The notes: generated by a model from the sequence alone, not told the origin. Positions 36,601 through 49,287 are shown, numbered from the stretch's first letter. The stretch is DNA of 64,000 nucleotides from Stachybotrys elegans (GCA_020746835.1 JAGPNK010000038.1:62001-126000); one strand, 5' to 3'. Program-made: numbers and translations.

Positions 36601-38252
36601 TGCGCCGCCTTACACAAGCAGCAGTCACGCAGTGGCTTCAGGAGCCGGACTTTACCCCCACGCCTTGGGAGTTCTTCCTAGCTGCTGCATGGGTTTCTAT
36701 GGTAAGTCAACGGCAAATTACCTCTGCATGTACTCACTAGTTATAGGTTCAATCAGGGACACGTCCCGAGTTCAAGCGACCAGACTTTGACACCATTCTT
36801 CCACATCTAGGGCCAAATGGGATTGAGCTTGTCGCGTCTCAAGTTGAGAAGCCCCTTGACACCATCGAGACTTGCAGCCTTGGAACGTATCTGGTGCACA
36901 TGTCCAGTCCTCCAAGAGGTGTCTATTATCTCCAAAAGGCGGTAGAGATGGACCCATCAAATTGGCGAGCGCAAAACATGTTGGCGTATACATACACTCT
37001 TCAACCGGGTGGAGGTCCATACAAAAGTGTAGCTCACCAGGTCCTGGCTCACAGCATTTGTCTAGAAGACGCAAAGATGGCTGGACTAGCCGCACCAGGA
37101 GGCCTGCTGGACAATCAGCTTCGGGACTATGTCAGTGCGATTGGCAATGACGATAAGTCTATGCATGGGTTAATGCGGGAGATCAAGACAACACACCCCA
37201 TAGAGTATCATGCGCTCGCGGTGTCCCATCTGATCTCTCTATTTCCGGAGTTTGCTGCCATTCTTGGGGTTTTGTTGACACACGCTACTGCAATGGATGC
37301 TCAACTGCTCGCTGACACGATGGAACTTGTCTTATCAAAGAAACAAGGGATACGCAATACGTTCAGTCAAGGTTACGACCTATTCCGTGTTGCTGCTTCA
37401 ATGCAATCGAACTGGGGACAGGATGCCTTTACCCACCTGCTTGATTTGGTACCAGCTGTTCTTCCCACCTCGCCAAAGATCAGCTTGTATAAGAGTTGGT
37501 CGACAGCTTACCATACAAAGCTATATATAGACAGAATTCTTTCAGCAGAAGCGGAAGCGGAACGGGCTACTTGGATGCTTCGACTACAAAAGCTTTCTTC
37601 GTCTTCTTTCCGGAACTTACAGAGCGACTGCGGCTATTCAGAACGATTGATGTCATTATTGCCAAGAATTTACCTGAGCCACGTCTACAACAAATTTGGC
37701 ACTTCGCAGTCTGACTTGGCTGAGTTTCGACAGGCAGCTGCTCCGTGGGTGCTCGAGCAGATATCGAAGCTCGAAACACCAGAGATGGAAAGTAAAAAGT
37801 CTCAACAGTGGAGACTCTTGACTCTTACTCGCGTTCTCAGCGTGCTCGACCCAGACGCAGCAAACACATTGTATGCTGTACTACTTGGGCATACTTCACT
37901 TTCCTGTGAAGTCCCTATCATAGTCGACATGGAGCCGGAGAAAGGGAGTATTGGTTTCGATGTGGGAGATATAGCGCCACGCTGTGATGGACCAGGAGAG
38001 CAATGCAAGCCTGACATTACAGTTTGCACAGAGATGTGGAGGTGTGAGATCTGTCCAAACCAGGATTGGTGTGGAAGCTGTCTGGACACGCTGGCAACAC
38101 GGAATGACGAGCAGTGTTCTCGCAATCACATTTTCCGTCAGATCTGGCCAGTGCCGCTGGAGGCATATGCGGAAAGAGTTGTATGGCACAAAGGCCAAGT
38201 TTGGATTCGGGAAAATTGGTGGGTGCAGTTCAGGATACGATGGAGAGACTAA
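33692..38252 (+). CDS. Intact NLR: Goodbye-type N-terminus, NACHT, helical region, C-terminal ZZ-like zinc finger; about 1423 aa
   Basis: Predicted exons: 33692-34012, 34060-34206, 34264-34284, 34330-34365, 34412-34726, 34776-36701, 36747-38252; all introns are 45-57 nt, GT-AG, and the frame stays open to TAA-type stop at 38252. The first four joins carry more doubt than the last three. Residues 1-170 fit the fungal STAND N-terminal (Goodbye) pattern, ending in DSYDQIEVMFRHLTSFVSRL. The P-loop GDAGLGKS is at about 304-311 and Walker B VIIDGLDEAD at about 407-416; a sensor-like FIIIGRKE follows. Acidic insert at about 665-720. The helical TPR-like region (LVHMSSPPRGVYYLQKAVEM) begins in the last exon. 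At about 1334-1385 cysteines are spaced CDGPGEQC ... CEICPNQDWCGSC ... CSRNH, like a ZZ-type finger. It is probably a nonself sensor or switch; the zinc finger is the likely recognition or effector module (inference). Confidence 0.8.
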
Positions 38253-38339
38253 CTGCATTATAACTTTCTCTACATAAATGATTATGGGCTTAATTTTATT
38301 ATAGAGCTTACTATGATATAGTAGGTGCGTCCAGTGTGG

Positions 38340-39440
38340 AAAAAAGAACAATAGTATCCCTTTGAGTATGCAAAGGCTCCCTTAATGTATTAGACCTATA
38401 TACCCCTTAATTTAGATTAGTATATAAAGTAACTTTAATCCCTTTTCTACCTAAAGCCATACTAAATAAATATTAAAGATATAGTAATTAAAGACTTAAT
38501 TATAGTTAAAAGTATTAGTAAAATTAATAATAAGCTTTTTATATAGCTAAATTACTATAAGTAAAAGTAGAAAAACAATATAATAGAGAGACTAAATTTT
38601 AAGTCTATTAATAACTATAATAGTGCTTTTATACTAATAGAGATAGAATAATATTATCCACTTCTATTACTATTACTAGCAAGTTTAATTATCCTTTTCT
38701 AGCTTTTTATACCTATTTTCCTTATGGAAAGATAGGTTTACTATATAAATAAGGCTTTTAAACTTGCTTAAAGTTCTAAATATAGTTCTTATAGTAATAG
38801 TAGCTATATATAATAGCCTTTATAATAAGGAAAGGCTTAGAGTCTAACCTTAGTACTAGAAATCTATTTATAGCTTACTATATAGATTTATATAGGTCTA
38901 TATAGAGAAACCTATTTAAAAGACTATTAAAAGGTCTTTAAAACTAAGGAATACCTTTTAAGTCATTCTATTATTAAATATATAACTTTTAATTAGTTCT
39001 AGCTACTATCTTACTATATATAAATTTCCCCCTTTTTATTATAGCTATAAAGGCCCTTTAAGCCCTATAATAAATAGTCTAACTATCTATAGACTATTTC
39101 TTTATAACTCTAGGTCCTAGACATAGATTTTATTATAGATAAGTATATAGTTAGCTTTAAAAACTAAGCCTATAAAAAAATAACTATTTCTAGTAAACTA
39201 ATATCTATTAGATTTAAAGTCTAGGTTATAACTTAATTGGGCTATTTTTTACAGTAGATTTAGTATATACTATAGTTTATGCCTACTATTATTAAAAAAA
39301 TAAAGTAGGGCTTATAGTAATAGAGCTTATAATAGTAGGGCTTATAGCAATAGGGCTTATAGTAGTAAGGCTTATAATAAAGGAAAAAGTATAAAGCTAC
39401 CCCTAATATAATAAAGGCTCTAAACCCTATATAAGCTATA
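38340..39440. repeat. Extremely AT/TA-rich block of about 1.1 kb, RIP-like relic
   Basis: Almost every C is in a CT or CC context and TA is by far the commonest step; short motifs such as AGGGCTTATAGTAATAG recur at 39307-39370. No ORF survives on either strand. This is what heavily RIP-mutated transposon sequence looks like in Pezizomycotina. The parent element cannot be recognised. Confidence 0.75.
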
Positions 39441-41323
39441 GTATTATTTCAGACGGCATTACCTCCTTCGGAAATGGCGGCACCCACTTGCCTGTTTAGG
39501 AAATTCCTCTAATGGGTAATTCTCGGCTGCAAACCCCTCGCTGCTTTTTTGTCGCCCATAAATGGAACCAAGCCCCCATGTCCCTTGCTTTGTACCTCCA
39601 AGTTCTTTACGTACCTATGGACTAGTGCCTGGCACCATGCATATTTATCCATCAGGACACGACAAGGTCCATCGCACCTACCCTCAGCCTCAACCATTCA
39701 CACTCTTCGCCACATCGACATATGCCCTTCCAGTTCATGCAACAAAGTTACCTTGGATTATCCTGCTGGTGCGTTACATCCATTGCTACCCGTGATCCTT
39801 ACTCACATTGGCAACTTTCATGACTTCTCTTCTGGTGACCTTCAGAGGGAGAGGAATGAGCTGGTAAGGGAGCAGAGGCAGCTTCTAACAAGACTGACTC
39901 CTCATTCTAGACCCTCGGCCCCATTTCCGACATACCCATCGACCAGGATGACGCCTTTCCAGGACTCTGATATTTGACGATTTTATTCCCTCCAGGCATG
40001 AGGCCAAGCGGCCCCAACTAGTCCATTGCTTACCTGACTTGGCAAATTTAGTAACGCTCGATCACGCCAAGGCCCACGACATCAAACACTCCCCCCCTTG
40101 GAATTCCTTATTGAGCATTACGCGACGCGTTGCTGCCACTTCTAGCATAGGTCGTGAATAACGAGAAACGAGATGGAGCTGGTATAGCAGCCGCTATGCA
40201 GCTTCTGTATTTGAAAATCGCGCATGATGGATCCTCGAGGCGAACATGGCTCTGACGCCATCAACGTAAACCCTGTGCGTTACTCGTTCTAGCTGCCATT
40301 CTCTGTTTTTCTATCATTCTATAAATGATGCTAACCCAAAGCCTAGGCACCTGCCCTTAGACTACTTCTTTTGTGGCTTTTCGATGGGCAAAGCATTCCA
40401 CACACACGATAACGAGTGATAGACTGTCAGAGTTGGCCCAATTTGATTTCGTCAGTCACGCTTGGCCTGTCTTGTCTCTATGGAGACAAACATGGGGCTT
40501 GTTAAAGGGGCAATGCAATATATCGAGGCTTACGACGCCAGATCATGATTCCGTGCATTGTGCGAGGCCAAAAAGTGCCCGGCGACCCCGAAGGTGGGCA
40601 GATACACAGAAGACCCTCTAGCATCAGACAGGCCCGGCATGATGACCGTGTAACTCAGGAGCTTCCCCGCTAAGATATCTTGAACAAGTGGCGATGAGAA
40701 TGAGTCTTCCTTCTAGCGAACTTCTCAGCTATATCTATACAAGGACGAAGGATTTTGCTGGGCAATGCATTCAGGACATTCACTCTTACAAGTTACTTGG
40801 TGATACAAGGAGGGCAGAGCGGCCAAGCAATCACTGTGCCAGCGAAGGTGTATTCGGCCCAGCCTATGATGGAATGATCAGCCCACCATCATGATCCCTC
40901 GATTAGAGAAGCCCACTTGGCCACTGGGAGGCCTTGTCAAATTTTCACCTGGAACGAATCCTGATGACCGGGGGTTTTCTTACTGTGGTCCCTGATCATT
41001 TCCGCGGGCTGTGAGTCGCAACTAGCGGCAGGTCGTGTGAAAGGGGTCAAACCGGGTTGCCAAATCATCAGATGGAGATTGGTGGAATATAGGCTCCATT
41101 GTTATTGTGTTGGCAGATTACGAGGTTGCAACCATTGAGCGGGCCCCAAAACATGGTATATTTTCTCACTCACTTGAACTGGAGGATCATATCCTCTAGG
41201 TTCATAGCCACTTCCCTCACACTGCTTTAAGTTGGATTCTTGTTAAATTCGGTGATCGGAAGTGTGCTCTCTGCATCAACAAGCTGCCAGTATTCTCAGT
41301 TACTTGGGCCTTCTCCCATCAAC
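39441..41323. other. Long intergenic region, no gene supported
   Basis: Base composition returns to normal. Several short ORFs exist (for example 39549-39977) but lack protein-like features. The right part is the presumed promoter of the Myb-like gene at 41324. Confidence 0.5.
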
Positions 41324-43160
41324 ATGGATTTAAAGTTCCAAATGCACGACGCGGTCTCTATGCGAAAGCGGTGTCAAGAAAAGGAGGCAAAGCGTGAGCA
41401 TAGGAACAATGCCCGACGTGCCCAGGACAGATCCAGGGACCTTCAGCAGCAGCTTCACATTTCGCGAGATGCTTCCAAGCCATTTCAAAGCCGCGAGGTC
41501 TTCTACGCTAGACAGGCTCCCAATATGAGCGCCAACTCGATGTTCGGTCAGTTGCAATATGTTTCTATACTTACGAATATCATTCTGATGACAAGTAGAA
41601 GCCAATGACCGATATGAGATCAAGACAGCCTCAAAAAGTGGCAACACCTACGACATTGATGTGGCTTCCAACCCCATTGGAATTAACGCAAACAACACAG
41701 ACCTGGATTCACCACTTTCCCTTTCCTGGCTCGAAGCTGCCTCTGGTCAGGAGGGCTCAGTTTCATGGCCACCTTTTTCCTACGAGCAATACCCGACAGA
41801 AAATGAATCGAAAAAGATGGAGGGTGACCTAGAAACTGATTGTCTGTTGAATAAGTCACACGAAGAAACAGAACCTGGCGTACTTCAGGCCCCTGGATTC
41901 AGGATATTAGGCGAACATGCTGGGCTCGAAACATTCACAGCGTCGTTGACCAATACTACGACGGAAGGTACGTGAGAGAATCAACTTTCTATGCCAATTC
42001 AGAGACTAACAGCAGAAGTTATGGAAGTGGATATACACACCACGGATCATGAAGATGCTGGAATTGCGCTGAAGTGGCCCGTGAAGGCCACGATGATGCA
42101 CTCGCCTGACCTTCAGAGCCAAGAGGATAGCACTGCGGCTTCGGTGATCCTGTATTCAGCCGAGTCAACTTCATTCATGAAGAACACACCGGAAGCCAAA
42201 GCTTGGCTGTGTCCGTCACCGGATGAGGCACTATGTGGTGTCATTTCCGATCGCTCATCCCCTGCATCCAGTGACCACTCTATTTCGGTTGAGCATACAA
42301 CCTGGGATTTTCAGGTCGAGAGAAGAGGACCTGATGCAACTTCCATTAATCTTGGAGACCTCAGGGTTGGTCCGGCCAGCGATGAAGACAGAAGTGCCAA
42401 CCCTGAGGGCCCCAAACGTCGCAAGGCTACCGATGCCATAGGACCAGTTGACAAGACTGTGGCTATGGAACGATCTATTATTCCAGCAATAGACTCTCCG
42501 GAAACAAGAGATGTCCTTCCCGAAACGCTGCTTCCCGACAACAATATGTCATCGAACCAAGCATGCACCAGCTGTGGTATCGATCGCGTACAATTATTAC
42601 GGCTCTCACAGAACGTCTTGTCACTGGCTAATCTTTCGGACATTGACTCATTGGTAGCTTTGCTTGTGGATGGCAGATCGATCTCCGAATGCGAGAGAAG
42701 AGAAATCGCACTGTACATTGCCCTTGGATCCCTTCGCGATTACATCTTAGGGCCTCAGCAACCCACGCTGGAGACTCACTCCCAAGATCTTGGAGAACCA
42801 TTCGCCGCGAAAACGAGTCACCAGGACTTATTTCTTCAGCCAAGCAATGAGATGGAAACAGACGGCCAGTCAGAACCAAGCCTGCCTACACCATTATCCG
42901 ATCTTGATGATTCTGGCGATGCTACCAGCGATACGTGCAGGAAGTCCTGCGATATCTATGGACGTGACCAGAATGATAACAGATCAATACAGGGCCCTCG
43001 AGCTCGCCCTTGGTCAAAGCTAGAGGAAAAGCGCCTTCGGGTGTACAAAATGGAGAACCTGTCGTCGAAAGAGATTGCAGAGAAGCTCAAACGAAGCGAG
43101 TCTGCTGTACTACAGCATTGGCGGATTATGCAGAGAGACAAGTACATTAGGCGGAGATAA
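41324..43160 (+). CDS. Nuclear-type protein with bZIP-like basic stretch and C-terminal Myb/SANT-like domain, 578 aa
   Basis: Three exons: 41324-41546, 41599-41967, 42016-43160; both introns are GT-AG and the joins (MF-EANDRYEIK and TTTE-EVMEV) keep the frame to a TAA stop. Residues about 22-45 (KREHRNNARRAQDRSRDLQQ) resemble a bZIP basic region without an obvious leucine zipper. The middle is acidic and Ser-rich. The last 50 residues (ARPWSKLEEKRLRVYKMENL, SSKEIAEKLKRSESAVLQHW) form a Myb/SANT-like helix-turn-helix with the Trp spacing seen in such domains. Probably a DNA-binding regulator; targets unknown. Intact in a damaged neighbourhood. Confidence 0.75.
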
Positions 43161-44390
43161 GAACCATTGTCTCTTACCTCCTGGGTGAAGGATATAAACC
43201 TGGTTAGGGCTTGAAGTAAACCACAATAGATCAAAGTGGTCTGCAGTACAACAGTTTACACTCAATGGCATCCTGCACTCTTAATCCCCATTTCCTTTGG
43301 CATCTTTCATAACAGCAACCTGTAGGTTATCTGACTAGAGCAGGTTTCGTGATAGTAGCGAGAGACAGAATGTGCAATTTGCTGAGTTTGCAGATATACT
43401 ATCCAGATGCGAATTCTAAGCGCAATCAGCAGGAAACGAATCTAGCGTTTGAAATCTGGATTGGACGAAATCCATCAACTGAGGCTGATTTAAACAGCCC
43501 AATCAGACAACTGCCGAACGCTAAACCCGTAACATCACGGTACGCCATCTTGACTGGATCTGCTGACAGTGGACCTACATAACTCCTTCCCTGCAGAACA
43601 GCAGCCTTGGATCCCAGCTTGCGACGCGCGGCATGGAGGCGCAGCATCAAGAGCATCCATTTACAAGCGGAGAATTGGCTCAAATTCGAGAGTAGCGTGA
43701 CCAAATGGTGTCTATGTGGACTGGACCGATGTACGGGATACGTAAAGGGGGTGGAGCAGATGAACCTTCTCATTGGTAACGCCATTCTTTCGGAAAGTGT
43801 TGTATTTACCCCTATAGATGTAATGAATTGATTTGGCTTATGGCATACCTAATACAGAGAATGGCCAGCATATTAAAGACAACCTGTATGCTATTCTGGT
43901 AGCAAGCCTGGTAATAGACCTCTTGAGTTTGTTTCCAAAGTGTGATGTAACTCAAGTAAGGGAGGTAGGTTTCGTGCTAGCATGTAAGAAGCAGAGCCCT
44001 CGTACAGTTCCACCAACTTCTTGCATCAATGCCCATGGTCGGATCCATAATTACGACGCATCCTAGTCATGTTCATGCAAGCTATTAGGAGCAAGATAGG
44101 GCATTCAGCTAGGCTGCTTTATATTGGCCCACAGATAGTAAGTCTGCTAAGTTGTCAGACCGGCTTGTTCACTTTTACATTGCTCTTAGGTTGCCTCTAT
44201 ATAAAGAAGCTCTGATTCCCTTCTCCCTGAGAAATTCCAACCCAGGTCTACCACTTACCCTCGCACCATTCTTCTCCTCTACCAACCCCCATACATAATA
44301 AGCACTTCAAACTCCTTGGGTCTTTTATCCTCAATAAGCCAAGCTCCCTTGCCTTCCAACGTCCCCTACATTTCACTCGTCCCAAGAACC
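43161..44390. other. Intergenic; degraded coding traces possible
   Basis: Short interrupted ORFs on both strands (43349-43582, 43426-43785, 43607-43831) without a recognisable family. Near 44196 CTATATAAAG plus a CT-rich stretch resembles a core promoter for the ORF that starts at 44391. Confidence 0.4.
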
Positions 44391-44609
44391 ATGCCCTATC
44401 GCCATTCCCCCCTCCCCTCCCCCCCCTCCCCTCCCCTCCCCTCCCATCTCTTCCCTACCCCCTCCCACGGAGTCACATCTACACAACTCATCTTTCCATC
44501 CCGCACCATCTACGTTCTCTTCTACATTGATAGAAGAGCAGCCTACCTATGTGAGTCAAGATACGTACCCTGGAAGATGCAGACATTGGCTTACATCGAA
44601 CAGAGATGA
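44391..44609 (+). CDS. Small Pro/Ser-rich ORF of doubtful status, 72 aa
   Basis: ATG at 44391 after a TATA-like box (about 44196) and pyrimidine-rich leader. It encodes MPYRHSPLPSPPSPPLPSHL and ends at 44609. The 5' half is just the translation of the C-rich tract at 44398-44462. Two further ORFs, 44527-44769 and 44717-44947, overlap downstream in other frames and look at least as protein-like. No family recognised; could be an exon or noise. Confidence 0.25.
   Translation: MPYRHSPLPSPPSPPLPSHLFPTPSHGVTSTQLIFPSRTIYVLFYIDRRAAYLCESRYVPWKMQTLAYIEQR
44398..44462. repeat. C-rich low-complexity tract
   Basis: Runs of C separated by T (CCCCCCTCCCCTCCC pattern). On the minus strand these are G runs able to form a G-quadruplex. 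Confidence 0.85.
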
Positions 44610-44947
44610 ACTAACGGAAATCACTGCTTTGCCTCCCTTCTTAGGTTCAATGTTCCAGGCGCAATTATGTTATACAAAACATACGATTGGGATATTTCAA
44701 CTTGGCTTGAAGCTCTATGCAAGGGGAAGCATTGAGACTGCGTTGGGAGGAAACTCCTCTTATACATGATGGATCCGCGATATCTCCTGGCGTTGGAAAA
44801 TACAACCAAGTTGAACAGAGATTCTCTGAGCAAGCTACCCTAGCCATACAGCAAGTTATCGCTGTTCGCCGAGGCTGGTTCGCACTGGTGAAGCGCCCGG
44901 ACGGGGAGACAACAGGCGGGCAAGGGTATGAGCCTTATGACTGTTAA

Positions 44948-45240
44948 GACGGTTGAGCTTTAGCTGGACCCATCCCTACCCCGCCGTGCCCACCAACAGC
45001 TCTCGCAGCTGAGCCTTCGCCTCATAGTGTCCCAGGGTCCTGGCAAGCTGGTGCCGGTCCTGGTTGGACACGGCGAGTCCCTGACCCGGTCACCCGTCAG
45101 GGTCAATGCCAACGTCCTACATCGGATAGGACTCACGTCCACTGAGCTTAACAGTTTCAGAGGCCTCCTCCACGTCCCGCAGTGTCAAGGCCTCCAGCCG
45201 AGCTACCAACCCAGGCAGGCAGCAGGGGGGCTGGCAAATA
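44948..45240 (-). other. GC-rich island with decayed coding trace
   Basis: The GC-rich stretch stands out from the AT-rich flanks. The minus strand reads LVARLEALTLRDVEEASETV and, after two stops, QDRHQLARTLGHYEAKAQLR, in one frame. It resembles a fragment of a mobile-element protein but cannot be assigned. Confidence 0.35.
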
Positions 45241-47055
45241 AAGGGAACGCCTGCCGCTTAGCCAGTAATGTTTCATTTCTATTTCTCTAAGGGATATTAC
45301 AACAAACTAAATAAAATATTTTATTAAGGATTTAACTAACCCCAAAAACCAAAAACCAATAACTAGATAATATAAATGTAAGTTCAAAATATCCAAGCTA
45401 TATAAGAGAAATCTCAAACTCACGTCATAAAGATGTAGCATTACTTATATTACAAGGCAAACATATTGTCTACTAAGACTCAGAAACTATACTATTTCAG
45501 TTAAAGCCAGGATAATGGCCACAACCAGGTAAAACGCGTTTCTTGCAGAATACAAAGCACAATAGCAAGAGAATACTCTCTTATGTATTTAATCGAAGGG
45601 AAGCAGAACAACCCCTGATTCGATCAAACCCCCTACAAAGGCATGATTATTCAAACAACCCAGGCTAATAAGCAGCACAGCAATCGTGAGTTACTAGGAC
45701 AAAGTTTTCTCTGTTAGCAGCCTAGAGCGGTGGGAGCCTTTCACCGCGTTGACAACTTTCTGTGGTTACAACCAATCGGGACACTCTATCCTAGCATTGT
45801 CAAGGTCTTTCATCCAGCATTTTTAAAGCATTCTAGCTGTCATTGAGAGGCTCTCCATCTGGGCTTCGTCCGTCCTGGACTGCATATCATTTTCCATTAT
45901 TATAATTCGCTAGACTGGGATAAGCTGGACTTCTATGTTTAACTTCCCGTGCATCATTTGATATTCTACACCAGTAGGCAATCTGTATTTGGACTTACAC
46001 CAATTCATATATACATGATTTAAGTTCATTGCTAATTAATCAGGGTTAATAGCATTACAAAACACAGAGTGATTCCCAGAGCCAAACAGAAGCAGCACTA
46101 GAGTGCTGGCAAAAAATCTATCCAGTTGCCTAGCCTCGTTCTATTAACTACTATAGTCCATAGGTATACCGTACAGGTACATAGATACACTTTGGATACT
46201 TTGCCATCGGCAAACGGTACATTGTGTCCTTTGTCTGTGTGCACCAGTATACTACTTTGCTATACCGTATTCTACTGGATCTAGGCTCCACTATCTAGAA
46301 TTGGATGCTGCAGAGCCTTAGCTATATTCATTATAAAGAGCAGGTTTAAGATTTAGCGCTTAAAATGGCTTCAGATCCTATCTGGGCTCGATTTCCCTGT
46401 GCCTTGCTAGCGCCTTTTACTAGATGGTGGAGCCATGGAAAATAGGTTTATTGGGAGCCAATTCTGAAGGTTATGTGGGATACAAGAACGGCTATCCTAG
46501 ATACGGTAGTACATATGTACCTTTATTTCACTATTTACACCCCACCCCCAACTAATACAGCCTAGATTATCCAATTCTGGCTCCTCTGAACTCTAAGGCA
46601 TATTCGTAGGCCTTGTTGCCTAATCGAGACTTCAATGATAGGTAAGTACTTGCTCAGTATACAGTAGGTAGGTACCAGTACTGTACAGCCTCCACCGAAA
46701 CGAGTGTCCGCTTTTTGTGGTTGAATACAAGACTTTTAATTACGCCACATGTGGGCTCTACAGTGCTTATACTGTGACCTGTAGGTAGCGTTATGAAGAA
46801 AGCACTAAAAATGGCTCTAATTGCGCCCTAAAGTCAACAAAGACACTTCTGGATGCGACTTCTGGGCAAGATGTAGTTGCACTGTACTAGCCACAGCTAT
46901 GTCGAAAACAGCTCTTTGTATTATTTCTTGTAAACTGCTCAGGCGGACACTTATTTCGGTGGACCCTGTAATATACCTAGCTAAATGCAGTCCAGTTGGT
47001 CTTGATTAGGAGGATCCAGATTGTGATCCTCGGCCGTATACCTATACGCTTTCCA
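45241..47055. other. AT-rich intergenic region, no gene seen
   Basis: About 1.8 kb without a supported ORF. Motifs of the type AATTxTGGCTCC or its complement occur at about 46454, 46571 and 46806 and recur elsewhere in the window. Confidence 0.5.
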
Positions 47056-47061
47056 ATAACT

Positions 47062-47069
47062 TATATAAA
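47062..47069 (+). promoter_or_regulatory. TATA box of the 47126 gene
   Basis: TATATAAA lies 57-64 bp upstream of the ATG, which itself sits in a strong context (CTCACCATGG). Confidence 0.65.
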
Positions 47070-47125
47070 GTAGCCCGTGTGCCTACTTTTGATAATAAAC
47101 CCTCTACGTATTACCTACACTCACC

Positions 47126-48815
47126 ATGGCTACCGTTGCATCTACACCATTGCCTGTTACCCATAATGACCCCAACCAGGATTCTCAGATTCCCCCTTCT
47201 AATAGCCTCCCTGGTCCAGGGGCCTCCTCTAATAATGATCCAGGCCAGACCCAAGCGGATGCAGCCAGGCAGCAGGCTGAAATGGAAGAGAAACTAACGC
47301 AAGGACTTGCAGAAACGCTGCAGCAGGCCACTGAAATTCAAGAGCAACTGAACCAAGAAATCAACAGAGTGATGCAGACTCAAGACCCAATGGAGATTCT
47401 ATGTATTACTGCTGAGTTTGATGAGGTTCAAAAGAGAACGCAGTTCATAGATATCGGATGTAGACTACATCCAAAATACAAAAGGGGAACCCGAGATGCC
47501 TTTAATAGTGGGTTATAAAAGGTTCTTGCTATTTCCTACTTGGCTAATTTTAATAGAGGTAATTAAAGCTGCACAAAAGCTGGATATTGATGCACCAACA
47601 ATCATGGATGTTTCTCTGTGGGACGGCAAAAGGGATCTCAATGTGATTCTTGATGAGGACCACTCTATGGGGGAAAACAATACAGGGCGAACTCTCGAAC
47701 AGGATACCGTACCTGCCCCTCCCAATTCGGTAACCAACATATACGAGTTAGCAACACCATGGCTACGCATACTCAAGCAGGGCACCCAAGATGAGGGTGC
47801 TCTTAAGGAATTGCGAAAGTTAAACAGTTTGATTAAAGGAAAGACTCAAGCGTATTACAAAAAGTACGAAAAGGAAAGCCAGGTCCCCGAGCAGCTATGG
47901 GAAATCCCTATAGACTGGTTTGCAATGCACTACAAGTCCCTCGGCCAACAGTATGATATACTTATATCTAATCCCAATGATGAGAACGCGAGAAAGAACT
48001 TCACTGGTATCATGGATATCATACATCATTGCATCGAACGGCACCATTTTCCTCAGAACTGGGGAGTTGTGTTTAATCTGGTTATATATCCTTGGAATAC
48101 CGGTATAGCTGCAGATGGATCCAGGATTATAGGTGTCCGAAGGAACGGTGCTGGACACAGGGTCTGCGTCGAGACTAAGGAAGAGGGGCGCCTAATTCGG
48201 AGAATTATATCGGCTTCCAAGGCTGGACTCAAACAGGTACAAGAGTACATGGCTACAGAGTATTTCAATCTTGCTGGACAGCAAAGTAAATGGACTTATG
48301 AGGATCGCGAGAACTTCGAAGAGGTACTATGGGTAACCGAAGCCCAAGGGGGAGTCCGCAACGCAGCTGCCAACCGTAGGAACCCGACAGTAGATTGCTG
48401 TGTAAGGATGAAGGATGGGATCCATATCCTGACACTCTCCAATCTTTACAAAGTGCTCGGAGATGGAAGTGCCAAATCAGAGATTAAAAGGGTGTGCGAC
48501 AGAGACAATATCAGCTATCCATGGAACGCCAAATACAGAGCCATTTCTTACGATAATTCTACACTGCGCAATCCAGATGGAGCAGCACCTGGCGTACCTA
48601 AACCACCGTCCAAGAAAGCCCTGGACAATTTTGGGAATGCTGCATTTATTGGCAATGATGCAGAAAATAAGCGCTTTACTAGATTGGAAGCGGAAGTATA
48701 TGGTCTAGGAATGATGATGAAAGAAATGTTAACTATCCTGGCGGAGCTTAAGAGCCAGAACTCTAAGGACCCTAAGGAGTCTGAGAACCCTGAGGGGTCT
48801 ATATTTATGAGGTAG
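47126..48815 (+). CDS. Unrecognised two-exon protein with N-terminal coiled coil, 546 aa
   Basis: Exons 47126-47507 and 47557-48815, joined across an intron with branch GGCTAAT and acceptor TTTTAATAG; the donor (GTGGGT) is not ideal. Residues 1-50 are Pro/Asn-rich, about 50-100 form a Gln/Glu-rich coiled coil (EKLTQGLAETLQQATEIQEQ), and the main domain contains TPWLRILKQG, ENFEEVLWVTEAQGGVRNAA and DCCVRMKDGIHILTLSNLYK. A second helical stretch (ENKRFTRLEAEVYGLGMMMK) precedes the C-terminus. No signal peptide or membrane segment. I do not recognise the family. AT-rich sequence on both sides suggests an accessory or mobile origin. Confidence 0.7.
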
Positions 48816-49287
48816 AGAATGAGGTTCTATACACCTCTATATTGAATTATAGTGCTGGCACCAACACAGTCTAGAGGTATGGCTTTAAGTTTACGATTCT
48901 ATATCCGCTCTGTATTCTATCCTTTATAAAGTCTTTTAAGATTGCCCTTGTCCTATATAGAATAATAGTATAAGAGATAAATATTTATAATTCTATAGCA
49001 ATTATTTAAATATTTATATAATTATAAAAAGAGATATATAATCTAAAATATAGACAGAAGTATAAAGATAATATAAGAAGGGTAATATATAGTGCCCTAG
49101 TAACCAATATAATTATTAATATATATAATGGACTAGCCCTAATTGCAAGCTGCTATAGGCATATACGTAAGGATCAGAGGTATCGAACGACCTGATCCTA
49201 GGAATGCCATTTGTTAGGATGACCAAGTTATCATTTGATTGCAACACCTCATCTCTGGACCTGCACATCCAATGACCCCCGGCTTCG
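48816..49287. other. AT-rich gap
   Basis: 48940-49130 is almost only A and T, RIP-like; no ORF. Confidence 0.6.

Noticed and set aside
39549..39977. 142-codon ORF
   Set aside because: Low-complexity His/Ser/Pro/Thr composition without conserved motif; no promoter or splice evidence.
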